NCBI GenBank assembly: GCA_964637875.1
Contig: CAZWXK010000026.1
Span: 1-31,791 of the forward strand
From: UBA5972 sp964637875
GTDB lineage: Bacteria; Pseudomonadota; Alphaproteobacteria; Rhodobacterales; Rhodobacteraceae
Direction: 5' to 3'
Length of the DNA: 31,791 nucleotides
Part shown: positions 1 to 8,222 of the stretch, one piece after another
Layout: each line of letters starts with the position of its first letter
Numbering within the stretch: the first letter of the stretch is position 1
Position numbers and translations under genes: made by a program
Notes under the pieces: model-generated
Told to the model about the DNA's origin: nothing
The model's input: only the letters and a program-made list of their open reading frames with translations
Database searches by the model: none

Positions 1-54
1 CTGCGGTATCGTTTGGACTCGCGCGCAGAACAAAAGGTGAATATACTGCCCGGT

Positions 55-2997
55 ATGGCATTTTCTGAACTGGGAATCACATCGAATTTCACCTTTCTGT
101 GCGGCGCCGCGCACCCCGAGGAATATGCCGATCTGGCGGCACTGATGGGGATGCCGGCGCTGGCCATTGCCGATGAAAATTCGGTTGCCGGCATCGTGCG
201 GGCGCATGTCGAACTGCGCGAGGTGGCGCGCTGGGTGCGGCTGCGGCAGGGGGCAGCCGAGGTCGGCCCACCCCGGCCGCAGGATATGACCGCCGACGTT
301 CGCTCGGCCGCAATCCTGAATGTGCCGCGCCTGATACCGGCGGCGCGGCTGGTGCTGGAGGATGGTTTTTCCCTGATCGTTCTGCCGCGCGACCGCGCTG
401 CCTGGGGGCGGTTGTGCCGGATGCTTTCGCAAGGGCGGCTGCGGGCCGACAAAGGGCGATGTCTGTTGCAATTTGACGACCTGCTGGAATGGGGCGAGGG
501 GCAGGAAATGTTGCTGTTGCCGGAAGATTTCCCCGCAAAAGACTGGCTTTCCCACGCGCGGCGCCTGATTGCCCGTTTCCCCGGCCAGTGCAGCCTGGTC
601 ATGGCGCCGCGCCATGACGGGCAGGACGGCGCCCGCTTCAACCGCCTTGCGGCGCTGGCCGAGAACCTTGCCATTCCGCCTGTTGCCCAGGCGCTGCCGA
701 TCATGCACCGCGCCCACCGCCGGCGCCTTGCCGATGTGCTGACGGCCATTCGCAAGGGTTGCCGTGTCGACAGATTGGGGCGCGCGGCGCTGGCCAATGC
801 CGAACGCCGCTTGCGGAATGAGGCCGAAATGCTGCGCCTGTTCCGCGGCCACGAGGCAGCCGTTCACGAAAGCGGGCGTATTGCCGAACGCTGCTGTTTT
901 TCGCTGGATGATCTGCATTATGAATACCCGTCCGAGGTTGCCAGCGGCGAGGCGCCTGCCGCGCGCCTCGAACGCCTGGCGCGTGCCGGGCTGCGGCGGC
1001 GCTATCCCGGCGGTGTGCCGGAACGCGTGCGCAAGATGCTGGATCACGAGCTGGCCCTGATCGGTCGCCTGAAGTACGAGCCCTATTTCCTGACCGTCCA
1101 CGACATCGTGCAATTTGCGCGCTCGCGCGGCATCCTGTGCCAGGGGCGGGGCTCGGCCGCCAATTCGATCACCTGTTACGCGCTGGGCGTGACCTCGGTC
1201 AGCCCCGAAATCGGCTCGATGCTGTTCGAACGTTTCGTGTCCGAGGCCCGCGACGAGCCCCCCGATATCGACGTCGATTTCGAACACGAGCGCCGCGAAG
1301 AGGTGATCCAGCATATCTATGAAAAATACGGCCGCCATCGCGCCGGCCTGTGCGCAACCGTCATCCATTATCGTGGCAAGCGCGCCATCCGCGAGGTGGG
1401 CCGCGCCATGGGCCTGTCGGATGATACCATCGCCGCGCTGTCGTCCCAGCTGTGGGGCTGGGGGCGCGGCGGCGTGACGGCCGCGCGCCTGCGCGAGATC
1501 GGCCTTGACCCGACCGACCCCCATCTGCGCCTGACATTGCAGTTATGCGAGGAAATCCGCGGTTTCCCCCGCCATCTGTCACAACATGTCGGTGGTTTCA
1601 TCATCACCAGGGGCCGCCTGGACGAGCTGGTACCGATCGAGAACGCCGCGATGGAGGACCGCACCCTGATCTGCTGGGACAAGGACGATATCGACGCGCT
1701 GGGCATCCTCAAGGTCGATGTGCTGAGCCTCGGCATGCTGACCTGCATCCGCAAGGCGCTGGATCTGATTCGCCAGCATCACGGGCAGGATTTCACCCTT
1801 GCCACCCTGCCGCCCGAAGACCCGGCCGTTTATGACATGCTGTGCCGGGCCGACAGCCTGGGCATATTCCAGATCGAAAGCCGCGCGCAGATGAATTTTC
1901 TGCCCCGCATGAAGCCGCGCAATTTCTATGATCTGGTGATCCAGGTTGCCATCGTGCGCCCCGGCCCCATTCAGGGCGACATGGTGCATCCATTCATTCG
2001 CCGCCGCAATGGCGAGGAACCCGTCACCCTGCCATCCGATGCGCTGGGCGAGGTGCTGGGCAAGACGCTGGGCGTGCCGCTGTTTCAGGAACAGGCCATG
2101 CAGATCGCCATGATCGGGGCGGGGTTCACGGCGGAGGAGGCCGACCGCCTGCGTCGATCGCTGGCGACATTCCGCAAGACCGGCAGCGTCAGCGCCTTTC
2201 GCGACCGCTTTTTGCGCGGCATGGAAAGAAACGGCTACGAACGCGATTTTGCCGAACGCTGTTTCAGCCAGATCGAGGGATTCGGCTCCTACGGCTTTCC
2301 CGAATCCCACGCCGCCAGCTTTGCCCTGCTGGTTTATGCCAGCGCCTGGATCAAGCGTCACCACCCCGGCATTTTTGCCTGTGCCCTGCTGAACAGCCAG
2401 CCGATGGGCTTTTACGCCCCGGCCCAGATCATCCGTGACGCGCGCGAACACGGGGTCGAGGTGCGGCCCGTCTGCATCAATGCCAGCTTTTGGGATAACG
2501 TGATGGAGCCCGACGGCCGGGGCAGCCTTGCCCTGCGTCTGGGCTTTCGCCAGATCCGTGGCCTGCGGGAGGAGGATGCTGCCTGGATCACCGCCGCGCG
2601 TGGAAACGGCTATCTTTCGGTCCGCGATGTGTGGCGGCGCGCCGGTATCGCGCCCTCTCTGCTTTACCGGCTGGCCGAGGCAGACGTATTTGCCGCCCTT
2701 GGCCTTACCCGCCGCCAGGCCCAGTGGCAGGCGCGTGCTCTGAAGGCACCGGCCGAACTGCCTCTTTTTGCCAATGATCTGGAGGGCGAAAACCGGAACG
2801 AGCCACCCGTCGCCCTGCCCGAAATGACCGAAGGCGAACACATCATTGCCGATCATGCCGCCATGCGCCTGACGCTCCGCCGCCATCCCGTTGCCCTGCT
2901 CAGGCATCTGCTGACACCGGGTTGCAGGCAATCCGGGGCGACGGAACAGGACATGTCGGGTCTGATCGCATTCGCGCCCACCGGGGTGGAGCCTTGA
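55..2997 (+). CDS. dnaE2: Error-prone DNA polymerase DnaE2 (ImuC), C-terminally short
   Basis: This is a C-family DNA polymerase of the DnaE2 type, which performs damage-induced translesion synthesis with ImuA and ImuB. It opens with a PHP domain (ELGITSNFTFLCGAAHPEEY). The palm carries PDIDVDF and KVDVLSLG, giving the catalytic acidic residues D406, D408 and D555. The helix-hairpin-helix region has GFGSYGFPESHAASFALL. I chose ATG 55 because homology begins right after it; the frame is open upstream to a TTG at 13 and to the window edge. The protein is about 980 residues, whereas DnaE2 is usually about 1,030-1,090. It ends soon after the conserved HPVALLRHLL at about residue 944, so the C-terminal OB-fold is missing. 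Two in-frame stops (TGA TAA) end it. No OB-fold remnant is visible in other frames downstream. imuA and imuB would be expected upstream, outside the window. Confidence 0.93.
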   Translation: MAFSELGITSNFTFLCGAAHPEEYADLAALMGMPALAIADENSVAGIVRAHVELREVARWVRLRQGAAEVGPPRPQDMTADVRSAAILNVPRLIPAARLVLEDGFSLIVLPRDRAAWGRLCRMLSQGRLRADKGRCLLQFDDLLEWGEGQEMLLLPEDFPAKDWLSHARRLIARFPGQCSLVMAPRHDGQDGARFNRLAALAENLAIPPVAQALPIMHRAHRRRLADVLTAIRKGCRVDRLGRAALANAERRLRNEAEMLRLFRGHEAAVHESGRIAERCCFSLDDLHYEYPSEVASGEAPAARLERLARAGLRRRYPGGVPERVRKMLDHELALIGRLKYEPYFLTVHDIVQFARSRGILCQGRGSAANSITCYALGVTSVSPEIGSMLFERFVSEARDEPPDIDVDFEHERREEVIQHIYEKYGRHRAGLCATVIHYRGKRAIREVGRAMGLSDDTIAALSSQLWGWGRGGVTAARLREIGLDPTDPHLRLTLQLCEEIRGFPRHLSQHVGGFIITRGRLDELVPIENAAMEDRTLICWDKDDIDALGILKVDVLSLGMLTCIRKALDLIRQHHGQDFTLATLPPEDPAVYDMLCRADSLGIFQIESRAQMNFLPRMKPRNFYDLVIQVAIVRPGPIQGDMVHPFIRRRNGEEPVTLPSDALGEVLGKTLGVPLFQEQAMQIAMIGAGFTAEEADRLRRSLATFRKTGSVSAFRDRFLRGMERNGYERDFAERCFSQIEGFGSYGFPESHAASFALLVYASAWIKRHHPGIFACALLNSQPMGFYAPAQIIRDAREHGVEVRPVCINASFWDNVMEPDGRGSLALRLGFRQIRGLREEDAAWITAARGNGYLSVRDVWRRAGIAPSLLYRLAEADVFAALGLTRRQAQWQARALKAPAELPLFANDLEGENRNEPPVALPEMTEGEHIIADHAAMRLTLRRHPVALLRHLLTPGCRQSGATEQDMSGLIAFAPTGVEP

Positions 2998-3012
2998 TAA
3001 GGCGGAGTCACG

Positions 3013-3039
3013 AAAAAAGGCCCGGCATCGGGCCGGGCC
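3013..3039 (-). terminator. Rho-independent terminator of the response regulator gene
   Basis: On the minus strand there is a perfect 8-bp stem (GGCCCGGC / GCCGGGCC, 5-nt loop) followed at once by six T. It begins about 20 bp beyond the response regulator stop. The plus strand has no T tract after the stem, so it does not obviously serve dnaE2. Confidence 0.9.
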
Positions 3040-3060
3040 AGTCCATCAGGGAGGGAAAAC

Positions 3061-3747
3061 TCAGGCGACCAGGCGATAACCGCCGCTTTCGGTCACAAGC
3101 AGACGCGCATTGCTGGGATCGGGCTCGATCTTCTGGCGCAGGCGATAGATATGGGTTTCCAGCGTGTGGGTCGTGACACCGGCGTTGTAACCCCAGACCT
3201 CGTGCAACAGCACGTCGCGCGCCACCACACCGTCAGTGGCCCGATAAAGGAATTTCAGAATGTTGGTTTCCTTTTCAGTCAGGCGGATCTTGCGATCGTC
3301 CTCGGTGATCAACATTTTCATCGCGGGCTTGAAGGTATAGGGCCCAAGCTGGAAAACCGCATCTTCCGATTGTTCGTGCTGACGCAACTGTGCGCGGATG
3401 CGCGCCAGAAGAACCGGAAACTTGAAGGGTTTGCTGACATAGTCGTTTGCCCCGGCGTCCAGCCCCAGAATCGTGTCGGCATCCGAATCATGGCCGGTCA
3501 GCATGATGATCGGGCATTTGACCCCCTGCTTGCGCATGAGGCGGCACAGCTCGCGCCCGTCCATGTCGGGCAGGCCGACATCGAGGATTACAAGATCGTA
3601 AAGGGCCCCTTTGGCCTTTTCCAGGCCGCTGGCACCGTCTTCGGCCTCGAACACGTCGAATTCCTCGGTCAGAACCAGCTGGTCCGACAGCGCCTCGCGC
3701 AGATCGTCATCATCATCGACCATCAGGATCTTTTTCACATTGCCCAT
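3061..3747 (-). CDS. OmpR/PhoB-family response regulator (possibly CenR)
   Basis: This is a 228-residue two-component response regulator. The receiver domain (about 5-120) has the acidic pocket D11-D15, phospho-acceptor D56 in LVILDVGLPDMDG, T84 in IIMLTGH and K106 in YVSKPF. A winged-helix DNA-binding domain (about 130-228) follows, with LTEKETNILKFL and THTLETHIYRLRQKIE and the usual ending ESGGYRLVA. ATG 3747 was chosen because AGGAGAG lies about 8 nt upstream and the receiver fold begins there; the open frame continues upstream without homology. No histidine kinase is adjacent, so it is an orphan here. It is divergent from ribA across a 168-bp gap. The look of the protein and its orphan state resemble the essential envelope regulator CenR of Rhodobacter and Caulobacter, but that is an inference and I give no symbol. 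Confidence 0.93.
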   Translation of the reverse strand: MGNVKKILMVDDDDDLREALSDQLVLTEEFDVFEAEDGASGLEKAKGALYDLVILDVGLPDMDGRELCRLMRKQGVKCPIIMLTGHDSDADTILGLDAGANDYVSKPFKFPVLLARIRAQLRQHEQSEDAVFQLGPYTFKPAMKMLITEDDRKIRLTEKETNILKFLYRATDGVVARDVLLHEVWGYNAGVTTHTLETHIYRLRQKIEPDPSNARLLVTESGGYRLVA

Positions 3748-3915
3748 GGAAATCTCTCCTGTACTTGTTTCGATGACAGAAATGTGCGCGATTTGACCGA
3801 GGCACAAGTTTTCATGCCGACTTTCACGGGGACGTGTCGAAATCGCCGGTAATGTTTCAACTTTCCCCGGCTGGGGATATAGGTTGGGCATGAATTGTTG
3901 CAAAGGAAGGCGCAG

Positions 3916-5007
3916 ATGTCGCTAGGTCCCGGTACGGTCGAAAAAATAGCCCGCCTGCGGGCCGATTTGCGCATGGGGGTTCCGGTTGTTCTGGTCCGCG
4001 ACGGGATGGCGGCGCTGGTACTGGCTGCCGAAACCATGACTGACGCGCGCCTGATCGAGGCCCGCAACCTGGGCAGTGATGCCGTTCTGGCGCTTACCGC
4101 ACGTCGTGCCGAAACCCTGCGCGCCCGGGCCTATGACGGGGATATCGCCCGCATCGTGATACCACCAACGGCCGATGTCGGCTGGTTGCACGCGCTTGCC
4201 GATCCTTCGGCCGATCTGATGACGCCGCTCAAGGGCCCGTGCAACAGCGTGCGTGGTGGCAATGTCGATCTGCACCGCGCGGCGTTGAAGCTGTGCAAGC
4301 AGGCGCAGCTCTTGCCGGCCGCGGTGGTGATCGCGATCCCCGATGGCCCGGCCGTGGCGCTGGCGCATGGGCTGGACCTGCTCGATATTGACGAGGCAGC
4401 CCCGCTGCTGGGCCAGACCAGCCCCCTGCACGAGGTATCGGCCGCGCGTCTGCCGATGGCGGTTTCCGAGGCCGGGCGCGTGCATGTGTTTCGCCCCGAA
4501 GATGGCGGCGAAGAACATTACGCGGTCGAGATCGGGCAACCCGACCGATCGGCGCCGGTGCTGGCACGGCTGCATTCGGCCTGTTTCACGGGCGACCTTC
4601 TGGGCAGTCTGAAATGCGATTGCGGGGCACAGCTGCGCGCGGCACTTGGCCAGATCGGGGCCGAGGGCGCGGGCGTGTTGCTCTACATGAATCAGGAGGG
4701 CCGGGGTATCGGGCTGGCCAACAAGATGCGGGCCTACAGTTTGCAGGATCAGGGGTTCGATACCGTACAGGCCAATCACCGCCTGGGATTCGAGGACGAC
4801 GAACGCGACTTTCGCCTCGGCGCCGAGATATTGCGCAAGCTGGGTTTTACCGCAGTGCGCCTTATGACCAACAACCCGAAAAAGGTTGCGATGATGAACG
4901 AGGCCGGGATCGATGTTGTCGAGCGCGTGCCCCTGAGGGTTGGCCGCAATGCCCACAACACCGCCTATCTGGACACCAAGGCCAAAAAGAGCGGGCATCT
5001 GCTGTGA
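3916..5007 (+). CDS. ribA: GTP cyclohydrolase II with degenerate N-terminal RibB-like domain
   Basis: This enzyme opens GTP to 2,5-diamino-6-ribosylamino-pyrimidinone 5'-phosphate, the first step of riboflavin synthesis. The C-terminal half (about 165-363) is a full GTP cyclohydrolase II. Its zinc ligands are C223, C234 and C236 (CFTGDLLGSLKCDCG), followed by LLYMNQEGRGIGLANKMRAY and LMTNNPKKV. The N-terminal ~160 residues resemble a DHBP synthase (RibB) domain, but where RibB has its acidic catalytic loop this protein reads LVRDGMAALVLAAE, so that activity is probably lost. ATG 3916 was chosen for the strong AAGGAAGG 5 nt upstream; an in-frame TTG at 3895 is less likely. It is 363 residues. 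The stop overlaps the start of the next gene (GTGA). Confidence 0.94.
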   Translation: MSLGPGTVEKIARLRADLRMGVPVVLVRDGMAALVLAAETMTDARLIEARNLGSDAVLALTARRAETLRARAYDGDIARIVIPPTADVGWLHALADPSADLMTPLKGPCNSVRGGNVDLHRAALKLCKQAQLLPAAVVIAIPDGPAVALAHGLDLLDIDEAAPLLGQTSPLHEVSAARLPMAVSEAGRVHVFRPEDGGEEHYAVEIGQPDRSAPVLARLHSACFTGDLLGSLKCDCGAQLRAALGQIGAEGAGVLLYMNQEGRGIGLANKMRAYSLQDQGFDTVQANHRLGFEDDERDFRLGAEILRKLGFTAVRLMTNNPKKVAMMNEAGIDVVERVPLRVGRNAHNTAYLDTKAKKSGHLL

Positions 5008-5519
5008 TCCCCCATGCCCGGGATCTGGTTGTCGGGCGCGGGCGCGCGCGGTATCGCGGGCTGTCCGTTCCCTGCGCGGTGGGCCGGGGTGGGATCGGGC
5101 GCAAAAGGGGCGAAGGCGACGGGATCACGCCGCAGGGGTGCTGGCGGATTGCCGAGGTCTGGTATCGGCCCGATCGGGCCGCGGGGCCGCATTTCCGTGG
5201 CCCCGTGCGTGAAACCGGTCCGCGCGATATCTGGTCGGACGACCCGCGGGATCCGGCCTATAACACCCCGGCAAGGGGGCCGGGATACCCGTTCAGCCAC
5301 GAGCGCCTGCACCGGGCCGACCCCTTGTATGACATGTTCGCGGTGCTCGATTACAACTGGCCCGAAGCCACGCCCGGCAAGGGCTCGGCCATTTTCCTGC
5401 ATGTCTGGCGCAAGCCGCGCCACCCCACCCAGGGCTGCATTGCCTTTGCGCCTGATGTGCTGCGATTCATCATCGACACGTGGCAACCGGATGCGCGCGT
5501 GGTGGTTCGCCCGGCCTAA
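5004..5519 (+). CDS. YkuD-fold L,D-transpeptidase-like protein, no signal peptide
   Basis: This 171-residue protein has the YkuD (L,D-transpeptidase) signature: a histidine in AIFLHVW (H133) and the nucleophilic cysteine in PTQGCIAFAPDVL (C145). Such enzymes cross-link or modify peptidoglycan stem peptides in the periplasm. The start is GTG 5004, which overlaps the ribA stop by 4 nt (GTGA) and implies translational coupling. Homology begins immediately (IPHARDLVVGRG). There is no signal peptide or membrane segment, which is odd for a periplasmic enzyme; related short YkuD proteins of this family look the same to me, so this may be normal for the subgroup. The catalytic motif carries T-Q rather than the common S-H/R before GC. 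Its TAA overlaps the stop codon of the convergent YggS gene. The fold is clear; the substrate is not. Confidence 0.85.
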   Translation: MIPHARDLVVGRGRARYRGLSVPCAVGRGGIGRKRGEGDGITPQGCWRIAEVWYRPDRAAGPHFRGPVRETGPRDIWSDDPRDPAYNTPARGPGYPFSHERLHRADPLYDMFAVLDYNWPEATPGKGSAIFLHVWRKPRHPTQGCIAFAPDVLRFIIDTWQPDARVVVRPA

Positions 5520-6178
5520 CCGGCCTTGCCATGATCCCGCGGCCCGAACAGGGCGCTGCCGACCCGCACATGGGTTGCGCCCAGCGTCACGGCGCGCTCG
5601 AAATCGCTGCTCATCCCCATGGAAAGCTGCGTCAGGCCGTTGCGTTCGGCGATCTTGCGCAGCAGGGCGAAATGCAGGCTGGGTTCCTCGTTCACCGGCG
5701 GGATGACCATCAGGCCCGAAATCGGCAGGTCCATTGCGCGACACGCGGCAATGAAATCGTCGGCCTGCGCGGGCAGGACGCCGGCCTTTTGCGGCTCTTC
5801 CCCGGTGTTGACCTGGATGAACAGCTCGGGGCAGCTGCCGCGCGCCTGCACTGCGTCGGCCAGCTTGCGCGCCAGTTTGGGCCGGTCGAGCGTGTGAAAC
5901 ACGTCGAACAGATCCAGCGCCTGTTTCAGCTTGTTTGTTTGCAGCGGGCCGATCAGATGCAGCTGCACGGGCCCGTATTCCTCGCGCAGCGCGGGCCATT
6001 TTCCGGCGGCTTCCTGCACACGGTTTTCGCCAAAGATCCGGTGGCCGGCATCCAGCACCGCGCGCACGCGTTCGATTGGCTGCACCTTGGACACCGCAAT
6101 CAAGGTAACCGCGCCGGGTTCGCGCCCGGCATCCATCAGCGCCTTTTCCAGCCGTGCCTGGATTTCTGCCAGAGACAT
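5516..6178 (-). CDS. YggS/PROSC-family PLP homeostasis protein
   Basis: This 220-residue member of the YggS (PROSC/PLPBP) family binds pyridoxal phosphate in an alanine-racemase-like barrel and helps keep PLP and amino-acid pools balanced; it is not known to be an enzyme. The PLP lysine is K31 in LIAVSKVQ. Other family signatures are FGENRVQEA, LIGPLQTNK, GLMVIPP, LSMGMSSDFERAV and VRVGSALFG. ATG 6178 was chosen for the GGGGGAAC ribosome site upstream and the family's usual start; the frame remains open further upstream without homology. It lies downstream of the porin gene on the same strand, separated by a strong terminator, so it probably has its own promoter. Its TAG overlaps the TAA of the convergent YkuD gene. 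Confidence 0.94.
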   Translation of the reverse strand: MSLAEIQARLEKALMDAGREPGAVTLIAVSKVQPIERVRAVLDAGHRIFGENRVQEAAGKWPALREEYGPVQLHLIGPLQTNKLKQALDLFDVFHTLDRPKLARKLADAVQARGSCPELFIQVNTGEEPQKAGVLPAQADDFIAACRAMDLPISGLMVIPPVNEEPSLHFALLRKIAERNGLTQLSMGMSSDFERAVTLGATHVRVGSALFGPRDHGKAG

Positions 6179-6240
6179 CTGTTCCCCCGTGATTTGCCAC
6201 CCCGATATATAGCGCGGCACGACATGACGGAAGGCCCCAA

Positions 6241-6270
6241 AGGAAAAGAGCGGGCGCAAGGCCCGCTCTT
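6241..6270 (-). terminator. Rho-independent terminator of the porin gene
   Basis: On the minus strand there is a perfect 10-bp stem (AAGAGCGGGC / GCCCGCTCTT, loop CTTGC). The T-rich tail TTCCTTT continues directly from the stem's final TT. It begins 25 bp past the porin stop and lies upstream of the YggS start, so it separates the two transcripts. Confidence 0.85.
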
Positions 6271-6295
6271 CCCGTAATCGGACTGTCAGGTCGGC

Positions 6296-7383
6296 TTAGA
6301 AGCCGAACTTCACGCCGCCCGAAGCAACAGTCGTTGCCATCGGGGTGCGGGTGATGCCGACGACCAGCGCAGCACCGCCCAGGTCGTAGGACACGTTCAG
6401 GCCCGAAGCAACATTGGCGCCAGCCGACGAATCGTTGGCGATAAAGCCGCTGATGGTCATCGCGCCGGTGTTGAACGAGGCGTTGACCGAGGTCTTGGTG
6501 GTGCCGTTGTTGTCGGCATAGGCCAGGCCAACGCCGGCGTTACCCAGCTTGCCGCCCACGGTCAGCACGGTCTTGTCGTCAAGGCCGCCAGCCGCGGTGC
6601 TCTGCTGCGTGCCGGCCGCAATGGTCCAGCCGCCGGTGGTGAAGGACACCATCGCGGCCAGGCGGTTGGCGGCGGTGGTGGCATCATTCAGCGCGCTGTA
6701 CGAGATGGCCAGGTTCACATTGCCCATCGAATAGTCGACCTGCACGCCATTGGCGCCGTTGCCGCGGCTCGAATACGAATCCCAGCCCCAGTAACCGGCG
6801 GTTACGGTGTTGGTCACGACGTTGTGATAGCCGTTGCTATTCAGGCCGACCGAGCCGCCGAACAGGCCGGGCATCGAGGCCACGGCACCGGCGATGTTGC
6901 CGACCGAAACCTTCATGTTGCCTTGCTTGGCATAGACAACCGCGCCGTTGACTGCNNNNNNNNNNNNNNNNNNNNNNNNNNNNNNNNNNNNNNNNNNNNN
7001 NNNNNNNNNNNNNNNNNNNNNNNNNNNNNNNNNNNNNNNNNNNNNNNNNNNNNNNCGACCGAAACCTTCATGTTGCCTTGCTTGGCATAGACAACCGCGC
7101 CGTTGACTGCCGTGCTGACGAGTGCGCCATACGGGGTGCCGGAGCCGGGGTTCTCGTCGCTGCGGATGCGCACGCGGGCGCCCAGGGCCAGGCCGCCATC
7201 GGTGCTGGTCGAGGCGTCGATGTTGATCGTGGTCCGTCTTTCAAGCGTGGTGTTCGGCATGCCGGCAGCCGGGGCCGAAGTGTACTGGAAGCCAAAGCGG
7301 GCAGCGCCCGACAGCGATACTTCCGCAGCAGCGGCGCCAGCGATCAGCGTCAGAGCCGTGGTCGTGAGAAGAACTTTTTTCAT
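6296..7383 (-). CDS. Rhodobacter-type outer-membrane porin, split by a false assembly gap
   Basis: This is a general-diffusion porin of the Rhodobacterales type. The N-terminus is a signal peptide (MKKVLLTTTALTLIAGAAAA, cleaved before EVSLSG) and the protein ends in phenylalanine (GGVKFGF), the usual BAM recognition end of an outer-membrane barrel. The gene contains 100 N (6956-7055), and the 55 bp before and after the N run are identical. Read literally, the two halves are out of frame. If the 55-bp copies are merged (shift of 155 nt), residue 104 joins in frame to the second half and gives a continuous 310-residue protein, the usual size for this family. The body is rich in alternating Gly/Ala/Ser/Thr strands typical of a beta-barrel. 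A GAGGGA ribosome site precedes ATG 7383. A terminator follows. I regard the gene as intact in the organism. Confidence 0.88.
6901..6955. repeat. 55-bp sequence repeated exactly at 7056-7110 across the N gap
   Basis: These 55 bases immediately before the N run are identical to the 55 bases immediately after it (7056-7110). Both copies encode the same piece of the porin. Two contig ends overlapping by exactly 55 bp is what a de Bruijn assembler using k=55 leaves when a scaffolder joins them with placeholder Ns. I take this as artefact, not biological duplication. Confidence 0.92.
6956..7055. other. Run of 100 N (assembly gap)
   Basis: Exactly 100 undetermined bases, a conventional placeholder length. 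Given the identical 55-bp flanks, the real gap is probably minus 55 bp, meaning no missing sequence. Confidence 0.97.
7056..7110. repeat. Second copy of the 55-bp gap-flanking sequence
   Basis: Exact copy of 6901-6955, starting at the first base after the N run. See the porin entry for why it should be merged with the first copy. Confidence 0.92.
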
Positions 7384-7662
7384 TGTTTTCCCTCGTTAAA
7401 GTTGAAAGGTGCACCTCAATTCGGGGAATCCAAATCGAGTGGTCCGATCAATCACATCTTGTCCGATCATGGTCAAGCGGGCGACGGATACGAAAAAACA
7501 GACCGACGCGTTCTGATGCAGCTTTGCCACAGTTTTGCGCGGAACCTGGCCGATGGCCCGACCGACCCCCGCGCAGGCGAAACGAAAACCCTTGTTCCGC
7601 CCGATGCTGTTCGCTAGACAGACAGCATCTGCCTGCAACAGGTCGCGCCGGAGGGATCAAGC
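7384..7662. promoter_or_regulatory. Divergent intergenic region between porin and DUF3576 lipoprotein
   Basis: These 279 bp hold the upstream regions of two divergent genes. On the minus strand a TTGACC at about 7467-7472 could be a -35 element for the porin, but no good -10 is visible at the right distance. On the plus strand a GGAGGG ribosome site lies at 7650-7655. No coding sequence or clear hairpin is seen. Confidence 0.4.
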
Positions 7663-8175
7663 GTGTCGATGAAACCGAAACTGGTTCTGGCCATGTCCGT
7701 GGCCCTCGCCCTGGCCGGTTGTGGCAACAGCGGGCTGTTCGGCCGTGACAGGGCCCCCGGGGCCGATAGCACCGCCGACACCACCCCGGCGGTTGTCGAT
7801 CAGGAAACCCGCCGCGCCCCGGCCGGTGCCACGGGCACGATCTGGAACCTTTTCAGGAATGCAAGCAACCCCGAGGTTACGATCGGGGTCAACAAATACA
7901 TCTGGAAGGCGTCGCTTGATGTTCTGTCGTTCCTGCCGGTCGAGGCCGCCGATCCGTTTTCGGGCGTGATCGTAATGGGTTGGGGCCGGCCCAGGGGTGG
8001 CGGCCGGCAATATCGCGCCACCGTCTATATCCAGGATCCGGCGCTGGACGCGCGCGCGTTGAAGGTGGCGATCATGACGCGCTCGGGCCCGGCCTCGGCC
8101 GATACGGTGCGCGCCATCGAAGACGCGATCCTGACCCGCGCGCGCCAGCTGCGCATCGCCGACGGCAAGCTTTGA
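7663..8175 (+). CDS. DUF3576 lipoprotein upstream of leuS
   Basis: This 170-residue predicted lipoprotein belongs to DUF3576, a family I associate with a position just upstream of leuS in Rhodobacterales and related groups. It begins with a lipoprotein signal peptide and lipobox LAGC, with C20 the lipidated residue. A Pro/Ala-rich spacer follows, then the conserved core (NKYIWKASLDVLSFLPV, SGVIVMGWG, YRATVYIQDPALDARALKV). The GTG at 7663 is preferred over the ATG at 7669 because GGAGGG lies 7 nt before the GTG but 13 nt before the ATG. Its function is unknown; an envelope location is inferred from the lipobox. Confidence 0.87.
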   Translation: MSMKPKLVLAMSVALALAGCGNSGLFGRDRAPGADSTADTTPAVVDQETRRAPAGATGTIWNLFRNASNPEVTIGVNKYIWKASLDVLSFLPVEAADPFSGVIVMGWGRPRGGGRQYRATVYIQDPALDARALKVAIMTRSGPASADTVRAIEDAILTRARQLRIADGKL

Positions 8176-8222
8176 GAGCGCTGCCTCTGGACCCTGCGAG
8201 ATTTGCGAATTAGAAACGCGCC

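Noticed and set aside
1..54. End of an imuB gene at the left edge
   Set aside because: imuB is expected here from gene order, but too few bases are present to recognise its C-terminus in any frame.
1579..2931. Long minus-strand ORF of 450 codons opposite dnaE2
   Set aside because: It is a shadow of the codon bias of dnaE2; the translation resembles no family I know and lies wholly inside conserved polymerase sequence.
6913..6916. Reading the porin as two genes or a pseudogene
   Set aside because: The break is at an artificial N run with identical flanks; merging them restores one intact frame.
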